From Larkinella humicola (GTDB lineage Bacteria; Bacteroidota; Bacteroidia; Cytophagales; Spirosomataceae), in the NCBI RefSeq assembly GCF_008727875.1, contig NZ_VTWS01000002.1, forward strand, positions 372,001 through 436,000: a stretch of 64,000 nucleotides of DNA, given 5' to 3'. The translations under genes were made by a program, and so were the position numbers. The notes under the pieces are model-generated. The model was not told where the DNA came from and ran no database searches. It worked only from the letters and a program-made list of their open reading frames with translations. Below are positions 21,490 to 30,525 of the stretch, piece after piece; within the stretch, counting starts at the first letter, position 1, and every line of letters starts with the position of its first letter.

Positions 21490-22239
21490 ATGAACCCTCC
21501 AGGTGTGCAACAAACCAGAAAAACTGACTTGACTGTTCGGGTTCTGATCGTTGAAGACAATTTTATTAACCAGACATTTTTATCCACCCTCCTCCGCAAA
21601 TACGGTATTCCAAGTGTGGTGGTCAACAATGGACTGGAAGCGGTGAATTTCCTGAAAAAAGAAACCGTCGATTTGATCCTGATGGACATCCAGATGCCGG
21701 TGATGGACGGCCTGACGGCTACCCAGCAGATTCGGGAAGAATTAGGCTTATCGATTCCGGTGGTGGCCGTTACGTCCAATCCGGAATTTGAGGTGCGGCC
21801 CCGGTGTCAGGAAGCCGGCATGAATGATTTTCTGGCGAAACCGATTCAAAAAAAACAACTGGAGGCCATTCTGGAGCGGTTTTTACCCCAAAAAGACGAT
21901 CAAACGTCGGTGGTCGATCAAACGTATCTGCGGGAAATCACCGGCGGTGACCGCGAGTTAATCAACGACCTGATTGCTTTCTTTAAAGAAGAACTTCCCA
22001 TCAACAAGCAAGCCCTGTTTGAGGCTCTGGACCAGAATAACCGCGATGAGTTCGACCACCTGGCCCACCGTTTCCGCTCATCGCTCAACTCCGTCGCCAT
22101 GCTCGACATTGCTGCCGGGCTAAAGAAAATCGAGAAAAATCCGGCACTGACCGACCAGGAAGTTCGGGAAAGCCTGACGGATCTGTTCCGCCAAATTGCC
22201 GTGGGGCTGGAAACGCTCGAAGTATTGATCAAGCGGTAA
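21490..22239 (+). CDS. Receiver-HPt phosphotransfer protein
   Basis: A 249-residue protein with an N-terminal receiver (about 16-132; D66 in LILMDIQMPVMDG, K117 in AKPIQKK) and a C-terminal histidine phosphotransfer domain (about 145-245) with the candidate phospho-histidine H193 in DHLAHRFRSSLNSV. This is the missing HPt step for the multi-receiver hybrid kinase encoded divergently next door. The frame reaches back to a GTG at 21460, but ATG 21490 is preferred. A very long hairpin follows the gene. Confidence 0.9.
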   Translation: MNPPGVQQTRKTDLTVRVLIVEDNFINQTFLSTLLRKYGIPSVVVNNGLEAVNFLKKETVDLILMDIQMPVMDGLTATQQIREELGLSIPVVAVTSNPEFEVRPRCQEAGMNDFLAKPIQKKQLEAILERFLPQKDDQTSVVDQTYLREITGGDRELINDLIAFFKEELPINKQALFEALDQNNRDEFDHLAHRFRSSLNSVAMLDIAAGLKKIEKNPALTDQEVRESLTDLFRQIAVGLETLEVLIKR

Positions 22240-22297
22240 GCCGGTTAAATCGATCCGCGAACAGGATATGTGGGATTGCGTAAGAAAAGAACGCTAT

Positions 22298-22406
22298 ATG
22301 TAAACCGGGTCGCCGGAGCGATGATGAATGCCAAATGTAAAAGTAGCTCCCAATCCAGCACTTTTACATTTGGCATTCATCATCGCTCCGGCGACCCGGT
22401 TTACAT
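22298..22406. terminator. 47-bp perfect hairpin between convergent genes
   Basis: Arms 22298-22344 and 22360-22406 are perfect reverse complements over 47 bp with a 15-nt loop; a T-rich run follows on the plus strand (22408-22416). It lies between the REC-HPt gene (+) and the pseudouridine synthase gene (-) and should terminate both. The stem is far longer than a terminator needs. Confidence 0.8.
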
Positions 22407-22453
22407 TCTTTTTTTTATTGAATTCTGAAGGGGAGTGAAATCCTAAACAGGTT

Positions 22454-24397
22454 CTACAACAGAAATTTCAGCCGAATCACTTCCTTCTCGTTCAGATACC
22501 GCCACGTACCGCGCGGCAGTTCTTTTTTGTTCAAGCCCGCGTAAACCGTCCGGTCCAGTTTCGTTACAACGTAGTCGAAATGCTCAAAAATCCGGCGGAC
22601 AATGCGGTTGCGGCCGCTGTGGATTTCGATGCCGATCACCTGGGCATCCGGCGTCACAATTCCCAGATCGTCGGGTTTGATGTAGCCGTCTTCCAGTTCA
22701 AAACCGTCCCGAATCGCTTCGAAATGTTCGTTGGTCAGCGGTTTGTCGAGTTCAACCTGGTATACTTTCTTGATTTCGTTCGATGGATGGGTCAGTTTCT
22801 CGACCAGTTCGCCGTCGTTCGTCAGCAGCAGCAGACCGGTGGTGTTGCGGTCCAGACGGCCCACCGGATAAATCCGGTACGGCGTGGCGCCCGCCACCAG
22901 ATCCATCACCGTGTTGCGGTCTTCCGGATCTTCCGTCGTCGTGATGTAATCTTTCGGTTTATTCAACAACACGTAGGTCATTTTCTCCGGATTCAAAACC
23001 CGGGTACCGTATTTGATGACATCCGTCGGCTGCACTTTGTAGCCCATTTCGGTCACCACTTTGCCGTTCACGCTGACGTCTCCTTTGGCAATCAACTCAT
23101 CCGCATCCCGGCGCGAACAAATCCCGGCGTTGGCAACATACCGGTTCAGGCGAATCAATCCCGAGTCGGCATCGCGCGGTTTTTTATCACGGTCACCGCT
23201 GCCGGCTTGCTCACGAACTTTCTCGTGACCCACCCGCTTCGGTCGTTTGTCGCGCGAACCGCGGCTTCCCAGTGCCTGCTCCTTCATCTTGTCGATGTCG
23301 TACTCCGGTGCCCGCGAACGGCCTACCTGACGACCCCGGCTGTCTTCAATTTTACGTTTGGTGGCATCATCGCTATCGTCCCGACGTGGACGGTCATAAC
23401 GCGAAGGTTGATCCTCCTGACGCGGACGGTCAAACTCCCGGCGTTCCCGGTCGCCCGGACGACGGTCCCGGCTGAATCCTTTGCTTTCGTCACGCGATTC
23501 CCGCGGACGGTCGAAATCCCGGCGTTCCCGGTCGGCGGGACGTTCATCGCGCGATCCGCGATCATCCCGGCGCGGACGGTCAAACTCCCGGCGCTCACCG
23601 CCAGACGGGCGGTCGTCCCGGCGGGGCCGGTCAAATTCCCGGCGTTCGCGCGGTTCGGCTCCGGGCTCGGTGTTGCGGTCATCGCGCGGTTCACCCTCGC
23701 GGCTCCGTTCAGGGCGCTCACCGTAGCTGCGTTCCGACCCAAACCGGCTTTCCCGGCGCTCGGGCCGGTCAGACTGCGGTCTTGAATCAGTATTCCGCGA
23801 CCGGTCACCGTGCGATTTCTCACTACCAAAGCGGCTGTTGCGGGTTTCCGACTGACCGCCGTTGCGGCCATACCGGGGTTTGTCATCCCGGGAATCCGAA
23901 CCGCCAAACCGGCTGCTGCGGTTATCCGGGCGGTCATCCCGGCGAAACTCTTTATTTTCATCCCGTGGTCCGCGCGGACGGTCAAAATCCCGGCGGGGTC
24001 CACCGCCTTCAAACCGGCCACCACGCGGGCTATCGCTGCGCGGACGTTCGTCCCGGTTCCGATCCGGGCGATCCGATGACGGGCCGGACGACCGACGATC
24101 ATCACTGCGTTCAAAACGCGGACGATCCGGGCGCGAACCCGCGTAATTTGAGCCACCCGTCCGGGGTCGTTCCGATCGTTTATCATCAAACCGGCGTTCA
24201 CCGGACGCAGGACGTTCTCCCCGCGGTTTGTCGAAACCCGGTTTATCGAAACTGCGCTCTTTACGCTCATCCTTACGGTCTCCGGAGTCCTTGCGTTTGA
24301 CGACGTTGCTGTAGAATTTATTCGTCGTCTCCGTCTGACCGTAGCCTCCCGATCTGCCTTCCCGGCGGCCCTGGGGTTCTTCTCTTTTTTTGCTCAT
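22454..24397 (-). CDS. RluB/RsuA-family rRNA pseudouridine synthase with long disordered N-terminal tail
   Basis: A 647-residue protein. Only the last ~240 residues are the enzyme: an S4 RNA-binding domain (about 408-465, IRLNRYVANAGICSRRDADELI) and the RsuA/RluB catalytic domain with D516 in GRLDRNTTGLLLL and the closing SGRNRIVRRIFEHF. The first ~400 residues are low complexity, dominated by Arg, Asp, Glu, Gly, Pro and Ser in repeats such as EFDRPRRDDRPS. The tail is probably unstructured and RNA-binding. Charged extensions of this enzyme occur in other Bacteroidota, but this one is long. A -7 element TAACTTTG lies 83 bp upstream. Confidence 0.92.
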   Translation of the reverse strand: MSKKREEPQGRREGRSGGYGQTETTNKFYSNVVKRKDSGDRKDERKERSFDKPGFDKPRGERPASGERRFDDKRSERPRTGGSNYAGSRPDRPRFERSDDRRSSGPSSDRPDRNRDERPRSDSPRGGRFEGGGPRRDFDRPRGPRDENKEFRRDDRPDNRSSRFGGSDSRDDKPRYGRNGGQSETRNSRFGSEKSHGDRSRNTDSRPQSDRPERRESRFGSERSYGERPERSREGEPRDDRNTEPGAEPRERREFDRPRRDDRPSGGERREFDRPRRDDRGSRDERPADRERRDFDRPRESRDESKGFSRDRRPGDRERREFDRPRQEDQPSRYDRPRRDDSDDATKRKIEDSRGRQVGRSRAPEYDIDKMKEQALGSRGSRDKRPKRVGHEKVREQAGSGDRDKKPRDADSGLIRLNRYVANAGICSRRDADELIAKGDVSVNGKVVTEMGYKVQPTDVIKYGTRVLNPEKMTYVLLNKPKDYITTTEDPEDRNTVMDLVAGATPYRIYPVGRLDRNTTGLLLLTNDGELVEKLTHPSNEIKKVYQVELDKPLTNEHFEAIRDGFELEDGYIKPDDLGIVTPDAQVIGIEIHSGRNRIVRRIFEHFDYVVTKLDRTVYAGLNKKELPRGTWRYLNEKEVIRLKFLL

Positions 24398-24479
24398 GAA
24401 AGTTGCAGTATCACTACTGTAGTTATTATAGACACTCTTGATTATCAGCCAGTTCGAAAACGCATCCTGAAATGGGCTG

Positions 24480-24487
24480 CAAAGTTA
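24480..24487 (-). promoter_or_regulatory. -7 element for the pseudouridine synthase gene
   Basis: TAACTTTG on the minus strand, followed by CA, matches TAnnTTTG exactly. No TTG is present at the -33 position. The same TAACTTTGCA word precedes ffh. Confidence 0.45.
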
Positions 24488-24585
24488 GCGTATTTTAATG
24501 TAACTTCTGTCTTTGTTCTGAAACGGAACACCATTTCGTCCGGAAACAATTCCTAACCTCACAACAATTCTGATTCCCCTTACCA

Positions 24586-26643
24586 ATGGCTTCTGCAACG
24601 ACTTCTATACCACCCGACTCCAAAGAACCCATCTGGAAACCTGACCGGCGCCTGATCGACCAATCGCAGATGAAACGCTACCTCGACTGGTTGTTCGTCA
24701 AGAAAGGGCTGTATTTCCGCGATTACCACGACTTGTGGGACTGGTCGACCACCGACCTCGAAGATTTCTGGCGCAGCATCTGGCAGTTTTTCAATGTCCA
24801 AAGCCACCGCGACTACCAGGACGTGATCGAAAAACCGGCTTCGGGCATGATCGGAACTCGCTGGTTTACCGGAGCCACGCTGAACTACGCCGAACACATT
24901 TTCCGCAACAAAACCAGCGAACGCCCGGCCATCCTTTTCCAGTCGGAACAACAGTCACTGACGTCGCTGAGTTGGTCGGAACTGGAACAACAGGTGACAG
25001 CCATTGCCCACTACTTACGCGAAAACAACGTCCGGCCCGGCGACCGCGTCGTGTCGGTGTTGCCCAACATCCCTGAAGCCGTCGTGGCCTTTCTGGCTAC
25101 CAACAGCGTAGGCGCCATCTGGTCGAGTTGTTCACCGGATTTTGGTACGCCCAGCATCATCGACCGCTTCCGACAAATCGAGCCGAAAGTGCTCTTTGCC
25201 ATCGACGGATATCACTATAACGGAAAACCGATCGACAAAACCGACGCGCTGAGCGACTTGCAAACGGCATTGCCCACGTTGAAAAAAGTGGTTTGGGTAG
25301 CTAATCTCGATCCTGATTTCGAACCGACGACCGGCCCCCGCAGCAAGTCGATTCTGTGGAATTCCGTCTTACAAACTAACACAGCGATTCCCCTGGTTTT
25401 TGAACCGGTGCCGTTCGAACACCCAATCTGGATTCTGTTTTCGTCGGGAACAACCGGCAAACCGAAGGCCATTACCCACAGCGTCGGGGGCTGTTTGCTC
25501 GAACACCTGAAAGCGCTGGCCCTGCACCAGGACGTTCAGCCCGGCGACCGGTATTTCTGGTACTCCACAACGGGCTGGATGATGTGGAATTATTCGGTGG
25601 CATCGCTGCTGGTCGGGGCCACGCTGGTGATCTACGACGGTTCGGCGGGGTATCCAAACATGGACGTACTCTGGAATCTGGCCGAGCGCGCGCGGGTCAA
25701 TCATTTCGGAGCAGGAGCCGCGTATCTGCTGGCCTGTATGCGGGCGGGGCTGTCCTACGTCGGAAGTTCAAAGTTAGTTCACCTCAAAACCATCGGCTCC
25801 ACGGGTTCGCCCCTGCCGCCCGAAGGCTTCCGCTGGGTGTATGAATCGGTCAAAAAAGACGTCTGGCTGGTGTCGCTCAGTGGCGGCACGGACATTTGCA
25901 GCGGTTTTGTCGGCGGTTGTCCGCTGCTACCGGTTTACGAAGGCGAAATTCAGTGCCGGATGCTGGGGTGTAAACTCGAATCGTTCGACGAAAACGCGAA
26001 ACCGATCCGCAACGAACTGGGCGAAATGGTGATTCTGGAACCCATGCCGTCGATGCCGATCTATTTCTGGAATGACAACCACAACGATTCTGCGGGTAAC
26101 CAGCGCTACAAATCCAGCTACTTTGACCAGTACGACGGCATCTGGCGGCACGGCGACTGGATCAAAATTACCGACCGAAAAACCGTCATCATCTACGGTC
26201 GCTCCGACGCCACGCTCAACCGCGACGGCGTTCGGATCGGCACGAGCGAGGTGTATAGCGCCGTCGAGAGCGTTCCCGACGTAGCCGACAGCCTCGTGGT
26301 TTGCCTCGAACTCCCCGGCGGACGGTATTTTATGCCGCTCTTTGTGGTGCTCAAAGGCCAGACCACCGATCCGGCGACCGAACTCAACGCGGAAATGGCG
26401 CAGCGAATCCGTTTGGCACTCCGGACGCAATACAGCCCCCGGCACGTTCCCGACGCCATTTTTCAGGTACCGGAAATACCGTATACGATCAGCGGGAAAA
26501 AAGTGGAAGCGCCCGTTAAAAAGATTCTGATGGGCATCTCGCCCGAACGGGTGACGAGTCGCGATACGCTCCGGAATCCGTCGGCACTGGATACTTTTAT
26601 TCTGTTGGCAGACAGTATGAAATCTGATTTATTGGTGAAATAG
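24586..26643 (+). CDS. Acetoacetate-CoA ligase
   Basis: A 685-residue member of the ANL adenylating-enzyme superfamily, closest by pattern to acetoacetyl-CoA synthetase. Visible elements are the N-terminal ACS-type region (YLDWLFVKKGLYFRDYHDLWDWSTTDLEDFW), the P-loop FSSGTTGKPKAITHSVGG, YSTTGWMMWNYSVASLL, the A5 region SLSGGTDICSGFVGG, HGDWIKITDRKTVIIYGRSDATLNRDGVRIGTSEVYSAVE, and the C-terminal lysine region ISGKKVEAPVKK. It activates acetoacetate to acetoacetyl-CoA in the cytoplasm, for ketone body or polyhydroxybutyrate-related carbon use. It is divergent from the pseudouridine synthase gene and stands alone. Confidence 0.9.
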   Translation: MASATTSIPPDSKEPIWKPDRRLIDQSQMKRYLDWLFVKKGLYFRDYHDLWDWSTTDLEDFWRSIWQFFNVQSHRDYQDVIEKPASGMIGTRWFTGATLNYAEHIFRNKTSERPAILFQSEQQSLTSLSWSELEQQVTAIAHYLRENNVRPGDRVVSVLPNIPEAVVAFLATNSVGAIWSSCSPDFGTPSIIDRFRQIEPKVLFAIDGYHYNGKPIDKTDALSDLQTALPTLKKVVWVANLDPDFEPTTGPRSKSILWNSVLQTNTAIPLVFEPVPFEHPIWILFSSGTTGKPKAITHSVGGCLLEHLKALALHQDVQPGDRYFWYSTTGWMMWNYSVASLLVGATLVIYDGSAGYPNMDVLWNLAERARVNHFGAGAAYLLACMRAGLSYVGSSKLVHLKTIGSTGSPLPPEGFRWVYESVKKDVWLVSLSGGTDICSGFVGGCPLLPVYEGEIQCRMLGCKLESFDENAKPIRNELGEMVILEPMPSMPIYFWNDNHNDSAGNQRYKSSYFDQYDGIWRHGDWIKITDRKTVIIYGRSDATLNRDGVRIGTSEVYSAVESVPDVADSLVVCLELPGGRYFMPLFVVLKGQTTDPATELNAEMAQRIRLALRTQYSPRHVPDAIFQVPEIPYTISGKKVEAPVKKILMGISPERVTSRDTLRNPSALDTFILLADSMKSDLLVK

Positions 26644-26824
26644 GAGAGTCGGAATAAATTCTATATCTTTCATTCAGTTTCGGCAAACATTTTGCCCGTA
26701 TTTTATCGTTATGCAGTAAGTGCTCACGGACTTCCGGGCGGTCCGGTTTTGTGCGTATTATTCGAGTAAACTAGTATCAACAACCTATAGAATGTTTTGC
26801 GGACGACTGTCCGTGGGTACGACT

Positions 26825-28507
26825 ATGAGAGAACCTGAACGCGAAAAAATTCAGAACGACAAGGCGACCGTCCGGTTGCCGATGCTCCTGGGCATCACGC
26901 TGGCAGCCGGCGTATTGATCGGCGCTACGTTTTTTAGTGGCGGAAAAAGCCTCAACAACATCGGACGCGGGTATTCAAAGTTCAAGGAAGTTCTTCAACT
27001 GATTGAGAATAACTACGTTGACTCGGTCAACACGGACGATCTGGTGGATTATTCCATATCCAAAATGCTGGAGAAACTGGATCCCCATACCACCTACATG
27101 AACCCGACCGATGCCGTGGCCGCCCGCACCCAACTGGAAGGTGGTTTTGACGGGATCGGCGTCGAATTCAACATTTATAAAGACACGGTTTATGTCGTAA
27201 CGCCGATGGCCGGTGGCCCGTCCGAAACCGCCGGGATCTTGAGTGGTGATAAAATCATCAAGGTCGACGAGACCGATATGACCGGTAGCAAACTGGACAA
27301 TGCCCTCGTTTTCAAAAAACTGCGTGGTAAAAAGGGTTCATCCGTCAAATTATTCGTTCTGCGCAAAGGCGAGAAGAAACCGCTGACGTTCACGGTGCAA
27401 CGCGACCGGATTCCGACCTATTCCGTCGATGCCGCTTACATGATTGATAATAAAACCGGGTATATCAAGGTAAACCGGTTCTCGGAAACGACCTATGACG
27501 AGTTCAAGAAAGCCCTGGGAAGCCTGAAGCAAAAAGGCATGAGCCAGATGGTGCTCGACCTGCGCAACAACCCCGGCGGCTACATGGACCGGGCCACGAG
27601 TCTGGCCGATGAGTTCATTTCGGGCGACAAACTGCTGGTGTATACCGATGGCAAGGATGACCGCTACGACCGCCAGACCAAAGCCCGCATTGCCGGTCAG
27701 TTTGAAGAAGGCCCGGTGATCGTGCTGATGGACGAAGGCAGCGCGTCGGCGTCGGAGATTGTGGCCGGTGCCTTGCAGGATCAGGACCGGGCGCTGATTG
27801 TCGGACGGCGGTCGTTTGGCAAAGGGCTGGTGCAAATGCCGGTCATGCTGTCCGATGGTTCCGAATTGCGGCTGACGATCTCCCGGTATTACACGCCAAG
27901 CGGCCGGAGCATTCAGAAACCGTATGTGGCCGGTCACGGTGAAGATTACGAAAAAGAACTGGAAGCCCGTTCGAAGAGCGGGGAATATTACATTGCCGAC
28001 AGCATCAAGAACAACGCAAAATACAAATTTAAAACGTCGGGTGGCCGGACGGTTTTCGGAGCTGGTGGCATCACACCTGATGTGTTCGTACCCCGCGATA
28101 CGCTGTTCATGACCAAGTATCTGATTCAGTTGTTCAACAAAAACATTGTTCGGGAACAGGCGATGGAATACGCCAACGATCACCGCAAACAACTGGAAAA
28201 AGACGGTTTTAGCAGCTACAAGAAGAATTTCGTGATCACAGACGCCATGCTGAAACGCCTGACCGACGACGCCACGGCGCAGGGCATCAAGTTTAACGAA
28301 GCCGAATACAAGCGGTCGAAGAAATACATCCAGACGCAATTGAAAGCCTACATCGCACAGTATGCGTGGCGGCAGGGCCACCGCGACGGTCTCAACAACG
28401 AATTCTTCGAAATGCTGTCGGAGGGCGACGAAACGTACAAGAAAGCCCTGACCCTCTTCGATCAGGCGCGGTTACTGGAAAAAGGCGGGTATGCTTCCCA
28501 CAAATAA
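26825..28507 (+). CDS. CtpA-like S41 C-terminal processing peptidase
   Basis: A 560-residue protease with an N-terminal TM anchor (about 18-38, LPMLLGITLAAGVLIGATFF), the S41 N-terminal helical region, a PDZ domain (FDGIGVEFNIYKDTVYVVTPMAGGPSETAGILSGDKIIKVD), and the catalytic core: LDLRNNPGGYMD, nucleophile serine in DEGSASASEIVAG, and lysine in GRRSFGKGLVQ. It acts in the periplasm on C-termini of proteins. The frame continues up to a GTG at 26720 and an ATG at 26792, but the extra residues do not resemble the family; ATG 26825 is chosen. Confidence 0.92.
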   Translation: MREPEREKIQNDKATVRLPMLLGITLAAGVLIGATFFSGGKSLNNIGRGYSKFKEVLQLIENNYVDSVNTDDLVDYSISKMLEKLDPHTTYMNPTDAVAARTQLEGGFDGIGVEFNIYKDTVYVVTPMAGGPSETAGILSGDKIIKVDETDMTGSKLDNALVFKKLRGKKGSSVKLFVLRKGEKKPLTFTVQRDRIPTYSVDAAYMIDNKTGYIKVNRFSETTYDEFKKALGSLKQKGMSQMVLDLRNNPGGYMDRATSLADEFISGDKLLVYTDGKDDRYDRQTKARIAGQFEEGPVIVLMDEGSASASEIVAGALQDQDRALIVGRRSFGKGLVQMPVMLSDGSELRLTISRYYTPSGRSIQKPYVAGHGEDYEKELEARSKSGEYYIADSIKNNAKYKFKTSGGRTVFGAGGITPDVFVPRDTLFMTKYLIQLFNKNIVREQAMEYANDHRKQLEKDGFSSYKKNFVITDAMLKRLTDDATAQGIKFNEAEYKRSKKYIQTQLKAYIAQYAWRQGHRDGLNNEFFEMLSEGDETYKKALTLFDQARLLEKGGYASHK

Positions 28508-28508
28508 T

Positions 28509-28542
28509 AAAACCGGGCGGGGTCATTCCCGCCCGGTTTTTT
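28509..28542 (+). terminator. Rho-independent terminator of the CtpA-like gene
   Basis: A perfect 13-bp stem (28509-28521 / 28528-28540, AAAACCGGGCGGG) with a 6-nt loop, ending in a T run. It follows the stop codon by 1 bp and may also serve ffh, which ends at 28570 on the other strand. Confidence 0.88.
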
Positions 28543-28569
28543 ATGTCCAACAGGCCAACTCCTTTTGGC

Positions 28570-29889
28570 TTACTTCATCATTTTACTGAGCTTGCCCGAC
28601 GACTGCATCTGATTCATTTTCTTCATCATCTTCCGCATTTCGTCAAACTGTTTCAGCAGGTTGTTCACTTCCTGAATCGACGTACCGCTTCCGTTCGCAA
28701 TCCGTTTTTTGCGGTTTCCGTCGATAATATCGGGGCGTTCGCGTTCGATGGGCGTCATGGAGCCAATGATGGCTTCGATGGGCTTGAACGAATCGTTATC
28801 GATATCGACATCCTTCATCATTTTGCCCATGCCGGGAATCATACCGATGAGGTCTTTGATGTTCCCCATCTTTTTGATTTGCTGCAACTGCCCCCGGAAG
28901 TCGTTGAAATCGAACTTGTTCTGACGCATTTTTGAGCTAATGCGCTTGGCTTCGTCTTCATCAAAAGCCTGTTGCGCCCGCTCAACGAGTGAAATCACGT
29001 CACCCATGCCCAGAATCCGGCTGGCCATCCGGTCGGGGTAGAAGATGTCCAGAGCTTCCATCTTCTCGCCCGTACTCATGAACTTGATCGGTTTCTGGAC
29101 GACGCCCCGAATCGAGAGTGCGGCCCCACCGCGGGCGTCACCGTCGAGTTTGGTCAGCACCACGCCGTCGAAGTTCAGCCGGTCGTTGAAGGTCTTGGCC
29201 GTATTGACCGCATCCTGCCCCGTCATCGAATCCACCACGAATAGCGTTTCCGACGGATTCAGGGCTTTTTTGAGGTTTTCCACCTCTTTCATCATCACCT
29301 CATCCACGGCCAGACGACCGGCGGTATCGACGATGACGACTTTCTTGCCGGTTTTGCGGGCGTGCGCCAGGGCGTTCTGGGCAATCTCGACGGCATTTTT
29401 GTTTTCCGGTTCGGCATAAACCTCCACACCCACCTGCTCGCCCAGCACTTTCAACTGGTCGATGGCGGCCGGGCGGTAAATGTCGCAGGCCGTTAACAGC
29501 ACGTTGCGGCCCTGTTTTTTCAGGAAAGCTGCCAGTTTGCCCGAGAACGTCGTTTTACCGGAACCCTGCAAACCCGCAATCAGGATGATGGCCGGATCGC
29601 CTTTGAGGTTGATGCCTTCGGCCTCGCCCCCCATCAGTTCGGTCAGTTCTTCCTGAACGATCTTGACGAACAGTTGCCCCGGCTCAACGGCGATCAGCAC
29701 CTTGCGGTCGAGGGCTTTCTCCTTGACGCGGTCGGTAACCTCTTTGGCAACTTTGTAGTTTACGTCGGCGTCGGTCAAGGCCCGGCGCACTTCCTTAACG
29801 GTCGCGGCAACGTTGATTTCGGTAATCCGACCCTGTCCTTTTAAGGTCTTGAAAGCCTGATTAAGCTTATCCTGAAGATTTTCAAACAT
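28570..29889 (-). CDS. ffh: Signal recognition particle GTPase
   Basis: A 439-residue SRP54/Ffh protein. The N domain (1-90) precedes the GTPase domain with G1 at 106-114 (GLQGSGKTT), DTAGR, and TKLDGDARGG; the methionine-rich M domain (about 300-439) binds 4.5S RNA and signal peptides and ends in a run of Met/Lys-rich helices (MRKMMKKMNQMQSSGKLSKMM). It targets membrane proteins to the translocon. Length is normal. Confidence 0.97.
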   Translation of the reverse strand: MFENLQDKLNQAFKTLKGQGRITEINVAATVKEVRRALTDADVNYKVAKEVTDRVKEKALDRKVLIAVEPGQLFVKIVQEELTELMGGEAEGINLKGDPAIILIAGLQGSGKTTFSGKLAAFLKKQGRNVLLTACDIYRPAAIDQLKVLGEQVGVEVYAEPENKNAVEIAQNALAHARKTGKKVVIVDTAGRLAVDEVMMKEVENLKKALNPSETLFVVDSMTGQDAVNTAKTFNDRLNFDGVVLTKLDGDARGGAALSIRGVVQKPIKFMSTGEKMEALDIFYPDRMASRILGMGDVISLVERAQQAFDEDEAKRISSKMRQNKFDFNDFRGQLQQIKKMGNIKDLIGMIPGMGKMMKDVDIDNDSFKPIEAIIGSMTPIERERPDIIDGNRKKRIANGSGTSIQEVNNLLKQFDEMRKMMKKMNQMQSSGKLSKMMK

Positions 29890-29907
29890 GATTCGATGCT
29901 TATTTAC

Positions 29908-30002
29908 CTCTGATTATCGCTGGTATTCTCTGATTAGCTCTGTGTAATAGTTGGCCCAATTTTCACACAGAGTTGATCAGAGAATATCAGAGGGAATCAG
30001 AG
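29908..30002. repeat. Large imperfect palindrome in the ffh leader
   Basis: Arms 29908-29945 and 29965-30002 pair at about 31 of 38 positions around a 19-nt loop. The arms are made of repeated CTCTGATT/ATTCTCTGAT words. It lies between the ffh -7 element and its start codon, so it would be part of the ffh 5' untranslated RNA. Confidence 0.6.
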
Positions 30003-30007
30003 AATTG

Positions 30008-30015
30008 CAAAGTTA
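30008..30015 (-). promoter_or_regulatory. -7 element for ffh
   Basis: TAACTTTG followed by CA on the minus strand fits TAnnTTTG. No TTG occurs at the expected -33 distance. The resulting leader would be about 110 nt and contain the palindrome at 29908-30002. Confidence 0.45.
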
Positions 30016-30108
30016 ATGAATTTTAGGAGAGGGAGGAAATACCTGTTTGGTTGGTTAACGCTGACTTAATCGCAAATCTATCGTCTAAAGAGATATTAAA
30101 ATGCGGCA

Positions 30109-30525
30109 ATGATGAATGGAAGGCTACTCAAGCAAATTTCTGAAGTACGAATCAAAGAAGCGGCTGTCTTGTTATCAACAAAAAACTATTGTGGTGCCTA
30201 TTATTTGGCTGGATATGCCATAGAATGTGCGCTGAAAGCCTGTATCGCTCAAAAGACAAAAAGACATGATTTTCCGGATAAGAACTTTGCCCAAAAATGC
30301 TATACCCATGATTTAAAAGAATTGGTAAAACTAGCAGATTTAGAGGCACAACGACTAAATTTGGAAAAGCACAACAGCACCTTCGCTACCAATTGGACCA
30401 TCGTGAAAGACTGGAACGAAAGTAGCCGGTATCGAATGATTACAAAAGCCGAGGCTAAAAATTTACTTGATTCAGTAACCGACCCGATTAGTGGAATATT
30501 AATATGGATACAGCACTATTGGTAA
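30109..30525 (+). CDS. HEPN domain protein
   Basis: A 138-residue all-helical HEPN protein; the helix-2 signature GAYYLAGYAIECALKACIAQKTKRHDFP (residues 29-56) is typical. The catalytic R-x4-6-H motif of HEPN ribonucleases is not clear: the nearest His/Arg sites are R52, H53 and H67 in CYTHDL. ATG 30109 or 30112 can start it. The gene overlaps the next by 22 bp, and both are more AT-rich than the surroundings, which suggests a transferred two-gene unit. HEPN proteins commonly work with a partner in toxin-antitoxin or nucleotide-handling pairs. Confidence 0.82.
   Translation: MMNGRLLKQISEVRIKEAAVLLSTKNYCGAYYLAGYAIECALKACIAQKTKRHDFPDKNFAQKCYTHDLKELVKLADLEAQRLNLEKHNSTFATNWTIVKDWNESSRYRMITKAEAKNLLDSVTDPISGILIWIQHYW

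Noticed and set aside
23272-24300. Several Arg/Ser-rich or Pro/Ala-rich frames within the pseudouridine synthase tail.
   Set aside because: They reflect the repetitive tail DNA read in other frames; only the minus-strand frame connects to the S4 and catalytic domains.
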